Assembly (NCBI GenBank): GCA_024225395.1
Contig: JAAEMR010000009.1
Span: 1 to 60,993, forward strand
From: Gammaproteobacteria bacterium
GTDB taxonomy: Bacteria > Pseudomonadota > Gammaproteobacteria > GCA-001735895
Length of the DNA stretch: 60,993 bases
Direction of reading: 5' to 3'
Translations under genes and position numbers: made by a program
Shown here: positions 36,320 through 44,269 of the stretch, piece after piece
How the letters are laid out: each line of letters opens with the position of its first letter
Numbering within the stretch: the stretch's first letter is position 1
The notes under the pieces: model-generated
The model's input: the letters and a program-made list of their open reading frames with translations, nothing else
Database searches by the model: none
What the model was told of the DNA's origin: nothing

Positions 36320-37096
36320 CTACAAAGCGCATAGAAATAATTTGAAATTTATGTCCTGCTTTAATTGTACAGGGGGGAGATCAGTCTGTTCCTGGGGTTG
36401 CAAAAAGCGGATGCTGTAACGATGTTTTCCTGCACTGATTTCAGGGAAGAAGTTATTATTGCATTCAAGTTCAATACGCAACATCTGGTTGGCGAGCGAA
36501 GTATCCAGCGAGTTTTGAAAGAAACCATTTTTAGCGGTTACATTTTCTGCAAATGCACTGTCGCGGATAAGATTTAAAATCAGGTCAATCACTTCATAAA
36601 GCTGGTAGTAAGGTTGTGACCAGCGGTCGATGTCATCTACCCTGATTTTATAACTATGATTTAACCAGAAACGTAACTGGGGAATATCAAAGTCACAACT
36701 GCCACCGGGTATGCCGGCCCGTTGCTTAATGGTTAACAGGAAGTCAATTTTTTTCAGGTGCTCGCCAAATCTTCCATCCATCGCATGCATATTGGTCAGG
36801 GCATGTTTTATTTTACTTAAGGTTAATTCAAGGCGGGATTTATCAACACTTTGATGCGTAATCAGGGCATTTAAAACTTTATGCTGGCGTTCCAGTTCCT
36901 TGATGGTTTCCTGCTTGATATCACCACGTTCTACTAAAGCGGTTAGCTCTAAGACAGTCAATGCCGCATGATAGCTTGAATGATCATTATCCTGTTGTTT
37001 AAAAAAATTCAGGCGAACTATCAATGCTTCTATGCGTAGAAATACTCGAATTCTCTCATTGAGGGGCTGTTCAAAGATGAAGGTGTTATTTGTCAT
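36320..37096 (-). CDS. zapD: ZapD, FtsZ-associated cell division protein
   Basis: A 258-residue cytoplasmic protein that bundles FtsZ filaments. FEQPLNERIRVFLRIEAL at the start and IPGGSCDFDIPQLRFWL in the middle are family blocks. It is on the strand opposite to mutT, with 14 bases between the stops. coaE and the pil genes lie upstream on the same strand. Normal length. Confidence 0.95.
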   Translation of the reverse strand: MTNNTFIFEQPLNERIRVFLRIEALIVRLNFFKQQDNDHSSYHAALTVLELTALVERGDIKQETIKELERQHKVLNALITHQSVDKSRLELTLSKIKHALTNMHAMDGRFGEHLKKIDFLLTIKQRAGIPGGSCDFDIPQLRFWLNHSYKIRVDDIDRWSQPYYQLYEVIDLILNLIRDSAFAENVTAKNGFFQNSLDTSLANQMLRIELECNNNFFPEISAGKHRYSIRFLQPQEQTDLPPVQLKQDINFKLFLCAL

Positions 37097-37177
37097 TTGT
37101 GGGCAAATATATTCAATTCAGCGAATTATAACTGATCAATTATAAAAACACCCAGATATCTCAAAAAAAGATAAAAA

Positions 37178-37780
37178 CTATGGTTGCTCTTGCTGCAGGT
37201 TTAATATTTTTTTATGAAGCTTTAATACATCCATCTCGCGGTTGTTATTGTCCTGATTAACAATAATACTGTCGGCTAGCTCTAAACGTGACTGGTTATC
37301 AAGTTGAGAGCTGATCATTTCCCGGGCTAGCTTCGAGTCAATTTTATCTCTCTGGATTAATCGTTTTTGTTGGGTTTCTATAGGGCAATCGATAGCAATA
37401 ACATGGTTAACAAGTTTATTGAATCCAGTTTCGAACATTAATGGAACAACGACTAATACATAATCACCAGCGGAAAGACTAGCGATCCTGTTTTCAGTTG
37501 TTGTTAGTATTTGGGGGTGAATCATTTTTTCCAGCCAAAGTTTTTGTTGCGGTTGACTGAAGATGATCTGGCGTAATTTTGCGCGGTTTATATTGCCATC
37601 CCGGGACAGAATTTTTTGACCAAAGTGCAACACGGTTTGCTCATAAGCGGCCTGTCCAATCTGCATTAACTGGTGGCTGATTATGTCTGTATCGATAACA
37701 GGGATTCCCAGCTTATAAAAAAGCTGGCTGATTGTCGATTTACCTGAAGCTATACCTCCAGTAAGACCTACACGAAACAT
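37178..37780 (-). CDS. coaE: CoaE, dephospho-CoA kinase
   Basis: Phosphorylates the 3' hydroxyl of dephospho-CoA, the last step of coenzyme A synthesis. The 200-residue P-loop kinase shows GLTGGIASGKST at the N-terminus, then DTDIISHQL and IAIDCPIETQQKR. Its start directly follows the stop of pilD. The pilD, coaE, zapD order is widely conserved, so the linkage is positional rather than functional. Confidence 0.95.
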   Translation of the reverse strand: MFRVGLTGGIASGKSTISQLFYKLGIPVIDTDIISHQLMQIGQAAYEQTVLHFGQKILSRDGNINRAKLRQIIFSQPQQKLWLEKMIHPQILTTTENRIASLSAGDYVLVVVPLMFETGFNKLVNHVIAIDCPIETQQKRLIQRDKIDSKLAREMISSQLDNQSRLELADSIIVNQDNNNREMDVLKLHKKILNLQQEQP

Positions 37781-38650
37781 TTATAGAAATGAGTAGTAGA
37801 AACGATTAAGTTGCTCTCCGTAGAGCAGGCTGATCCAGCCAGCCGCTGCCAGGTAAGGGCCAAATGGAATTTGTGTGCCGCGAGAAGTCTTTTTCAGCAA
37901 GATCATGGAGATACCAACGGTTGCGCCAACCAGTGATGAAGTCAGGATGATCACAAAGAGTAATTTCCAGCCCATCCAGGCGCCAAGCATGGCGAGTAAT
38001 TTGAAATCACCATGACCCATGCCTTCCTTACCCGTGATGATTTTAAAAACAATATAAACAGACCAGAGACTCATGTACCCGGCCATTGCACCGATGACAC
38101 TGGATTCCAGGTCGATAAAAATATTGAAAAAACTCAGTAAAATGCCTAGCCAGAGTAAAGGCAGGGTCAAATTATCCGGTAATAATTTGTGGCTTATATC
38201 AATGCCGCTGGCAGCTATTAAAGTCCAGCTTAAGATCAATGCAAAAAGAGTTTGCAGCGTTACGCCAAAATGCAAGGCTACTGTAATTGAAACCAGGCCT
38301 GTAAACAATTCAACCAGAGGGTACTGAATTGAAATGTGGGTCTGGCAGGAAGAACATTTTCCTTTTAAAAACAGGTAGCTGAGTATGGGTATATTTTCTA
38401 ATGCTGTTATCTGGTGGCCGCAGTTTCCACAACGCGAACGAGGAAACATCAGGTTTAAATTTTGCTGTTCCTCATCGGCTGGTTGCTTTAAAAATTCAAG
38501 ACATTCGCTACGCCACTCACGTTGCATCATGATGGGTAGTCGATAAATCACTACATTCAGAAAGCTACCGACCAGTAAACCCACAACAGTGATATAGCTG
38601 TAGAACGCCCAGGGAGTCTGTTCGAAAAAAGATATTGTTTGAGAAAGCAC
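37781..38650 (-). CDS. pilD: PilD, prepilin peptidase / methyltransferase
   Basis: A 289-residue polytopic aspartic protease that removes the leader of PilA and other pilins and N-methylates the new Phe. The first loop holds two CxxC pairs (CGNCG and CSSC) for zinc. Catalytic aspartates lie in ASGIDISHKLLPD and GHGDFKLL (GxGD). Length and eight hydrophobic segments fit. It is next to pilC with 9 bases between. Confidence 0.96.
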   Translation of the reverse strand: MLSQTISFFEQTPWAFYSYITVVGLLVGSFLNVVIYRLPIMMQREWRSECLEFLKQPADEEQQNLNLMFPRSRCGNCGHQITALENIPILSYLFLKGKCSSCQTHISIQYPLVELFTGLVSITVALHFGVTLQTLFALILSWTLIAASGIDISHKLLPDNLTLPLLWLGILLSFFNIFIDLESSVIGAMAGYMSLWSVYIVFKIITGKEGMGHGDFKLLAMLGAWMGWKLLFVIILTSSLVGATVGISMILLKKTSRGTQIPFGPYLAAAGWISLLYGEQLNRFYYSFL

Positions 38651-38659
38651 GGTAAATAG

Positions 38660-39877
38660 TTAAACGACGGCACCAAGCTGGAAGATAGGTAAGTACATGG
38701 CAACAATCAGTCCACCAACCAGAACACCTAAAACGGCCATGATGATCGGCTCCATTAATGTGGTCAGGTTATCGACCATGTTATCAACTTCCGCTTCATA
38801 AAAATCGGCGACTTTGCTTAACATGGCATCCAGAGAACCCGCTTCTTCACCAATGGATACCATTTGAATAACCATGCTAGGGAAAAGTCCGGATGTTTTC
38901 ATTGCTGTTTGAAGCTGAGTACCTCCAGAAATTTCCTTTTGTATATCCATGCTGGCTTCCTGATAAATTATATTACCCGTTGCGCCTGCAACAGAGTCCA
39001 TAGCTTCCACTAACGGAACGCCAGCCACTGACATGGTTTCAAGTGTTCTTGCGAATCGGGCAATAGCCGATTTGGTTGCTATTTCTCCGACGATAGGAAC
39101 TTTCAGGGTGATTCTATCTACCTGTTTGCGAAAGTGAGCTGACTTGGCATGCATGTGTTTGTATGTAAAGGCTAAAGCACCAATGCCTATCACAAACATC
39201 CACCAGTAAGCCTGCATGGCTTCGGATAGTGCAATAACAAACAGGGTAGGGGCCGGTAATTCTGCGCCAAAGTTTGAAAAAACTTCCTGGAACTGGGGTA
39301 CCACAAAAATGAGCAAAACAGCCGTGACCACAAAGGCGATAACCAGAACTGAAATCGGGTAGGTCATGGCTTTTTTAACTTTAGCTTTTAGTGCTTCAGT
39401 TTTTTCTTTATAGGTGGCCAGTTTATCAAGCATTGTTTCTAATGCACCGGAGTGTTCGCCAGCAGCAATCAGGTTGACAAATAAATTGTCGAAATATAGG
39501 GGGAATTTTTTTAGAGCATCGGAAAACGTTGAACCACCTTCTACATCTGCCTTGATGGCAAGTATCATTTTTTGCATACCCTTATTTTCATGGCCGGTAC
39601 CGATTATGTCGAAAGACTGTACCAGGGGTACACCTGATTTCATCATGGTGGCCATTTGACGGCTAAAAATAGCGATGTCGACAGGTTTTATTTTAGTCTG
39701 GCCGCCAAAAAGAGGCTGAGGCTTCTTCTTGATTCTAAGAGGGTTTATGCCCTGTTTTCGTATGGCTCCCTTGGCAAGTGTATCGTTAAGAGCGTAAATT
39801 TCACCTTTAACTCTATTGCCTTTTCTATCTGTACCCTCGTAGGTAAATTCAATTTTTTCTGCTGGTTTTTTAGCCAT
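38660..39877 (-). CDS. pilC: PilC, type IV pilus platform protein
   Basis: A 405-residue inner-membrane platform with two T2SF (GspF) repeats, roughly residues 70-195 and 275-400. FSRQMATMMKSGVPLVQ in the first and FARTLETMSVAGVPLVE in the second are the matching blocks. It connects the motor PilB to the pilus. It has three or four membrane segments and normal length. Confidence 0.96.
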   Translation of the reverse strand: MAKKPAEKIEFTYEGTDRKGNRVKGEIYALNDTLAKGAIRKQGINPLRIKKKPQPLFGGQTKIKPVDIAIFSRQMATMMKSGVPLVQSFDIIGTGHENKGMQKMILAIKADVEGGSTFSDALKKFPLYFDNLFVNLIAAGEHSGALETMLDKLATYKEKTEALKAKVKKAMTYPISVLVIAFVVTAVLLIFVVPQFQEVFSNFGAELPAPTLFVIALSEAMQAYWWMFVIGIGALAFTYKHMHAKSAHFRKQVDRITLKVPIVGEIATKSAIARFARTLETMSVAGVPLVEAMDSVAGATGNIIYQEASMDIQKEISGGTQLQTAMKTSGLFPSMVIQMVSIGEEAGSLDAMLSKVADFYEAEVDNMVDNLTTLMEPIIMAVLGVLVGGLIVAMYLPIFQLGAVV

Positions 39878-39898
39878 GTGATTTTAATTCCAAAATCG

Positions 39899-41623
39899 TT
39901 AATCCTTGGTGATCCGGTTAGCTTCTTCTAATCCAATAATGCCCTGTTTGATTTTTTTCAGGGCTGAGCGGCGTAGGTCATCAATACCTTCTTTATTAGC
40001 CTGATCGGCAAGGTCTATTGAGTTCGCCCCGGTCATTATTAATCGTGTCATTTCTTCAGAAATCGTCATTACCTGGTAAATACCAACACGTCCTTTATAA
40101 CCATCTGAACACTGGCTACATCCAACCGGTTTGTATAAAGTAAAACCTTCATCCAGGTCTTCCTGGGTGAAACCTTCCTCGAGCATAACTTCTGCAGGAA
40201 TAGCATCAACTGCTTTACATTTTTTACATAATCTTCTGCCCAGACGCTGAGCGATGATTAGTGAAACTGCAGTGGCTATATTAAAAGGGGGAACACCCAT
40301 GTTCATCAAACGTGTTAATGTTTGCGGGGCATCATTGGTATGCAGGGTAGACAGAACCAGGTGTCCGGTCTGGGCTGCTTTAATTGCTATTTCTGCAGTT
40401 TCAAGGTCACGAATCTCACCCACCATAACGATATCAGGATCCTGACGTAAAAAAGCACGTAGGGCTTCTGCAAAGGTTAAACCGACCTTTGCGTTCACGT
40501 TAACCTGGTTAATACCCTCAAGATTAATTTCTACCGGATCTTCCGCGGTTGAAATATTGGTTTCCGGGACATTTAAAATATTTAAACCGGTATAAAGTGA
40601 AACTGTTTTACCACTACCCGTCGGCCCGGTTACCAGGATCATGCCATAGGGGTTAGCGAGCGCATCCATATATTTTTCTTTTTGTTCAGGCTCGTAACCT
40701 AATGCATCAATACCGAGTTTTGCACTGGAGGCGTCCAGAATACGTAGCACAATCTTTTCACCAAAAAGAGTAGGGCAGGAGTTTACCCGAAAATCGATCG
40801 AACGCTTTTTAGATAATTTTAACTTGATGCGTCCATCCTGAGGTACGCGTCGTTCAGCTATGTCCATTCTGGACATAACTTTTACCCGCGCGGTAAGTTT
40901 TGCGGCGATATTGATAGGTGGAGAAGCGACTTCTGCGAGAATTCCGTCTACACGATAGCGAATTCGATAGCGCTTTTCATAAGGTTCAAAATGAATATCG
41001 GAGGCTCCTTTATTGATGGCATCAACCAGAATTTTATTAACGTATTTTACTACTGGAGCATCGTTGGCTTCATTTTGGGTTGGAGCATTGCTGTCATCCT
41101 CTTCTTCGCCTCCTTCAATATCCAGGTTTTCAAGGTCATCATCCAGCAACATGTCATCCATATCATCGTCCATGGCAGTGATGGCCTTTTGAATGAGTTC
41201 ATCCAGTTGGTCTTCCTGTACCAGTACGGCTTCCGTCGACATGCCGGTATTAAACTTGAATTCATCAAGAGCCTGCATGTTTGTCGGGTTTGATATGGCA
41301 ACGAACAGGCGGTTTCCTCGCTTATAAAGAGGAACGGCGTGATGTTTTGATATGAGTTTTTCGTTGACCAGAGTAATTTCGGCGTGCTCGGGGTCCATGG
41401 AGCTGAGGTCAAATACTGGCAGACCAAACTCCTCTGAGGAAGCCATCGCTATGACGGCGGCAGAGACGATATGATTGCTGATTAAATAATGGTTGAAGGT
41501 GATTTTTTCCTCGATAGCTTTCATTAGCGCTTCATGCGCTGTTTTTTCCGTTATAGCCTTGTCTTGAACAAGTTTACGGGGTAGTCCGGTTAAGGCTGTA
41601 GTTTTGGCTGCTGACATAGTCAA
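39899..41623 (-). CDS. pilB: PilB, pilus extension ATPase
   Basis: A 574-residue hexameric motor that drives pilus extension. An N-terminal GspE_N domain is followed by the ATPase. Seen are GPTGSGKTVSLY (Walker A) near 332, the Asp box, LRQDPDIVMVGEIRD (Walker B) and a tetracysteine zinc site CKKC/CSQC near 475-510. The acidic segment near 140-185 (DDDMDDMLLDDD and so on) is longer than usual by eye. It is the first gene of pilB, pilC, pilD. Unlike many relatives it does not face pilA; the VTC operon intervenes. Confidence 0.96.
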   Translation of the reverse strand: MTMSAAKTTALTGLPRKLVQDKAITEKTAHEALMKAIEEKITFNHYLISNHIVSAAVIAMASSEEFGLPVFDLSSMDPEHAEITLVNEKLISKHHAVPLYKRGNRLFVAISNPTNMQALDEFKFNTGMSTEAVLVQEDQLDELIQKAITAMDDDMDDMLLDDDLENLDIEGGEEEDDSNAPTQNEANDAPVVKYVNKILVDAINKGASDIHFEPYEKRYRIRYRVDGILAEVASPPINIAAKLTARVKVMSRMDIAERRVPQDGRIKLKLSKKRSIDFRVNSCPTLFGEKIVLRILDASSAKLGIDALGYEPEQKEKYMDALANPYGMILVTGPTGSGKTVSLYTGLNILNVPETNISTAEDPVEINLEGINQVNVNAKVGLTFAEALRAFLRQDPDIVMVGEIRDLETAEIAIKAAQTGHLVLSTLHTNDAPQTLTRLMNMGVPPFNIATAVSLIIAQRLGRRLCKKCKAVDAIPAEVMLEEGFTQEDLDEGFTLYKPVGCSQCSDGYKGRVGIYQVMTISEEMTRLIMTGANSIDLADQANKEGIDDLRRSALKKIKQGIIGLEEANRITKD

Positions 41624-41756
41624 TAAAGTTGATTTTTATTATCAGGAATTCTCACTATAGTGTTGAGTATATTATAGTTTTTAGATTTTGTGGAAAAAGT
41701 TTCGGATAATGATTTGATATCAAAATGTCACCCTGTAGCAACTCAACAGCAGCATG

Positions 41757-41789
41757 ATCCAAAATAAAGATGTAAATATTATTTTGGAT
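41757..41789. promoter_or_regulatory. Perfect 11-bp inverted repeat before the VTC operon
   Basis: ATCCAAAATAA at 41757-41767 and TTATTTTGGAT at 41779-41789 are exact complements separated by 11 bases, a centre spacing of 22 bases, two helical turns. It ends 55 bases before the first ATG. It looks like a repressor or activator site for the operon or, less likely, a hairpin. No T run follows. Confidence 0.6.
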
Positions 41790-41843
41790 AATTAAACTGT
41801 AAGCTATAAAAAGAATACTACATTACCTGAACTTTATAAAATA

Positions 41844-42551
41844 ATGCATTTTAAGCGTCATGAATTAAAATATTATCTAAACGATACACAGACTGAGAGT
41901 TTACAGTATCAATTGACTCAGTTAATGCACCTGGATCAGCACTGTGAAGAACGCGTTGGTTACAGAGTTCGAAGTCTTTATTTTGATTCCATCGATGATG
42001 AATGTCTGTATCAGAAACAATCCGGTTTTTTGCACAGGAAAAAAATTAGACTACGTACTTACGGTGATACCGGACAGGATACCGTTAAGTTTGAAATCAA
42101 GCATAAAAACGGGCAATTAGTCAGAAAAGACTCTGTGACATTAAGTAGAAATGAGGCGGAAGATATCTGTGCTGGAGATTATGCATTATTGCTTCAACAT
42201 GAAAACCCGGTGTTAAATACTATTTACGCTACTTTCATGTCCAGAAATTACAAACCGAAAGTAATTGTTGAATATCAACGAGTAGCACTGGTTTTACCTT
42301 TCTCCAATATTAGGATTACATTTGATAAAAAACTCAGTTCAAATATTAACCACCTGGACCTTTTTTCCAGTGTTAAAGATACCATGCCAGTCATTCTGGA
42401 AGGAAAGCAGGTTTTAGAAGTGAAATATGATGACTTTCTACCCGGTTATATTAAAAGGGTATTATCAGGAGTAAATACCGAAAGAATGGCTATTAGTAAA
42501 TACACGCTCGCGAGACGATTTCATAAAGTCCAGAAATGGGAGGATAACTAA
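41844..42551 (+). CDS. VTC-domain polyphosphate-polymerase-like protein
   Basis: A 235-residue cytoplasmic protein of the VTC / triphosphate-tunnel fold. The tunnel strands carry alternating charged residues: HELKYYL at the start, VRSLYFDS near 43, KKIRLRTYG near 66, TVKFEIKH near 81 and EVKYDDFLP near 195. Yeast Vtc4 uses such a tunnel to make polyphosphate from ATP; bacterial homologues are assumed, not shown here, to do likewise. It starts the five-gene run, with 2 bases to the DUF4956 gene. No VTC accessory SPX domain is present. Confidence in the fold is high, in the activity moderate. Confidence 0.85.
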   Translation: MHFKRHELKYYLNDTQTESLQYQLTQLMHLDQHCEERVGYRVRSLYFDSIDDECLYQKQSGFLHRKKIRLRTYGDTGQDTVKFEIKHKNGQLVRKDSVTLSRNEAEDICAGDYALLLQHENPVLNTIYATFMSRNYKPKVIVEYQRVALVLPFSNIRITFDKKLSSNINHLDLFSSVKDTMPVILEGKQVLEVKYDDFLPGYIKRVLSGVNTERMAISKYTLARRFHKVQKWEDN

Positions 42552-42553
42552 CC

Positions 42554-43252
42554 ATGGATCAAGTTACATTTGCAGATGTGCTGCAAAAGAGTTTTATAGC
42601 AATGTCCATGGGTGGTACGGACCGGATAACAACGCTGAATATCATCATCAATGTATCAATGTCATTCTTGACCGGTATGTTTATTTTTTACATGTATAAA
42701 AAAACCTTTCAGGGAGTTTTGTATCAGCGCAGTTTTAATATCTCCCTGGTGTTAGCCAGTATTGTTACGGCCTTAGTGATTATGACGATCAGCGGGAATT
42801 TAATTCTTTCTCTGGGCATGGTGGGTGCATTATCCATAGTCCGTTTTCGTACTCCGGTTAAAGATAGTATGGATTTGATTTTCCTGTTCTGGGCTATTTC
42901 CTGCGGTATCGCAAATGGAGTGGGTTATTATAATATTTCTATCGTGGGTTCAGTCATGATTGCTATATTCCTGCTGATGTTAACTCGTTCGGGTAAAGGC
43001 TCTGCAGATACTTTTTTAATGGTTTTGCAGCTTACAAATACTGAAACTGAGAAAAAAATATTAGAAGAAATTCAGCAACAGGTCAGTAAGTTTTCAATAA
43101 AATCTAAATCTGTTTCAGATATGGGTACTGAGATTACTCTCGAGATAAAAATTAAAGATGACAACACTGAGTTCATGAATAAACTTCAGGATAGTGATGG
43201 CGTGAACCGTATTACCATGATTGCCTATGATCAGGATCTATCTTCAGTCTGA
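42554..43252 (+). CDS. DUF4956 membrane protein
   Basis: A 232-residue inner-membrane protein with four hydrophobic segments in the first 150 residues and a cytoplasmic C-terminal alpha/beta part. LSLGMVGALSIVRFRTPVK is the hallmark of DUF4956. It shares its transcript with the VTC gene (2-base gap) and with the 337-aa gene (3-base gap). DUF4956 genes are often next to VTC genes, as I recall; a role as membrane channel or partner for the VTC enzyme is a reasonable guess. Confidence 0.88.
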   Translation: MDQVTFADVLQKSFIAMSMGGTDRITTLNIIINVSMSFLTGMFIFYMYKKTFQGVLYQRSFNISLVLASIVTALVIMTISGNLILSLGMVGALSIVRFRTPVKDSMDLIFLFWAISCGIANGVGYYNISIVGSVMIAIFLLMLTRSGKGSADTFLMVLQLTNTETEKKILEEIQQQVSKFSIKSKSVSDMGTEITLEIKIKDDNTEFMNKLQDSDGVNRITMIAYDQDLSSV

Positions 43253-43255
43253 TAG

Positions 43256-44269
43256 ATGTTGAAATTGTTACTCATGTTGAAACAGCAACAGAAGTATTTT
43301 GGTGCTTTTCTGTTGCTGCTGTTTAGCGCTTATGTCTGGTCGCAAGAGGGTACGCAGCAATGCAGCAACGGCGTTTTTTTAGACAGTTACTTTTTAATTG
43401 AAGTAGAAGATATTGCCAGCGTATCAGCTTTTTTTCAGCAAATTCCAGCTCAGCTTTCTAGCGAGAATGACGAGCTATTTGCCGTTACAGTGGGTAGTAA
43501 AGACAGGGTAGAAACCTATTTTGATGACACACATTCTACGTTATTAAAGAATGATCAGGAGTTGATACTTAATTTACATACCAACTTACCCGTGTATAGA
43601 TTAGAGAGGGAACATGTAGACCTTAACAATCGTATTCCCGGTCGACTTAAAAATGATATTTTTGAAGTAAAAAATTATAATAAAAAAGTAACGGCCCTGG
43701 ATAAACATGAATTATTTGGCCGGGTTAAAAGGAATCAACGTCCTTTGTTGATTGAAAAACTAAAGGTTTTTATAAATGATCCTGTCGTCGATATAGAAAA
43801 GAAACTTCAGGTCGAGCATGAAGAAGTGGTTCAGCTTTATAGCCATTATGGTGAAGGCTATGGAGAAATTACCTGGGATAAATTTTATGTTTCTAATTTT
43901 GGATTATCAAAAACATATTCCCTGTTCAAATTTCAACTTTATTCGGATCTCAGCAGTCAGTTAAGCCCGTCAGAAAGTAAATACCTTAATCAATATTTTT
44001 GTAATACTTATGCTGAGTTTATCAACAGCTTCCCCCATATTCCTGTTTATTATCAGTTTGGATATAAAAGCTATCACTTCCTGGCGGAATCACTTTTCCC
44101 GCTCAAATCTTTTTTTGAAAAATACCCTGCTTTATTTTCATTAGGTCAGATAGTCATACTGATTCTGGTGGGCTTTCTTTTTATGACCCTGTTTATAGGT
44201 CGCTATACAAAAGGTCAGCATTACAGGCATGTAGTGGTGAATAAAGTCGAAAAGCGTGATGAAAAATAA
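43256..44269 (+). CDS. Membrane-anchored protein with a possible VTC/CYTH-like domain
   Basis: A 337-residue protein with an N-terminal signal or anchor (about 14-30) and a C-terminal transmembrane helix (about 293-315), so the bulk lies outside the cytoplasm. I do not recognise the family. Within it VETYFDDTHSTLLK, then LEREHVDLNN and FEVKNYNKK, echo the tunnel strands of the VTC enzyme two genes upstream (YFDS, then KIRLR, then FEIKH). This hints at a second, outside copy of the fold but is only a visual match. The start is ATG 43256. The end overlaps the next gene by 11 bases. Confidence 0.6.
   Translation: MLKLLLMLKQQQKYFGAFLLLLFSAYVWSQEGTQQCSNGVFLDSYFLIEVEDIASVSAFFQQIPAQLSSENDELFAVTVGSKDRVETYFDDTHSTLLKNDQELILNLHTNLPVYRLEREHVDLNNRIPGRLKNDIFEVKNYNKKVTALDKHELFGRVKRNQRPLLIEKLKVFINDPVVDIEKKLQVEHEEVVQLYSHYGEGYGEITWDKFYVSNFGLSKTYSLFKFQLYSDLSSQLSPSESKYLNQYFCNTYAEFINSFPHIPVYYQFGYKSYHFLAESLFPLKSFFEKYPALFSLGQIVILILVGFLFMTLFIGRYTKGQHYRHVVVNKVEKRDEK

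Noticed and set aside
36365-36577. 70-aa frame on the + strand within zapD
   Set aside because: Shadow of zapD in the antisense direction.
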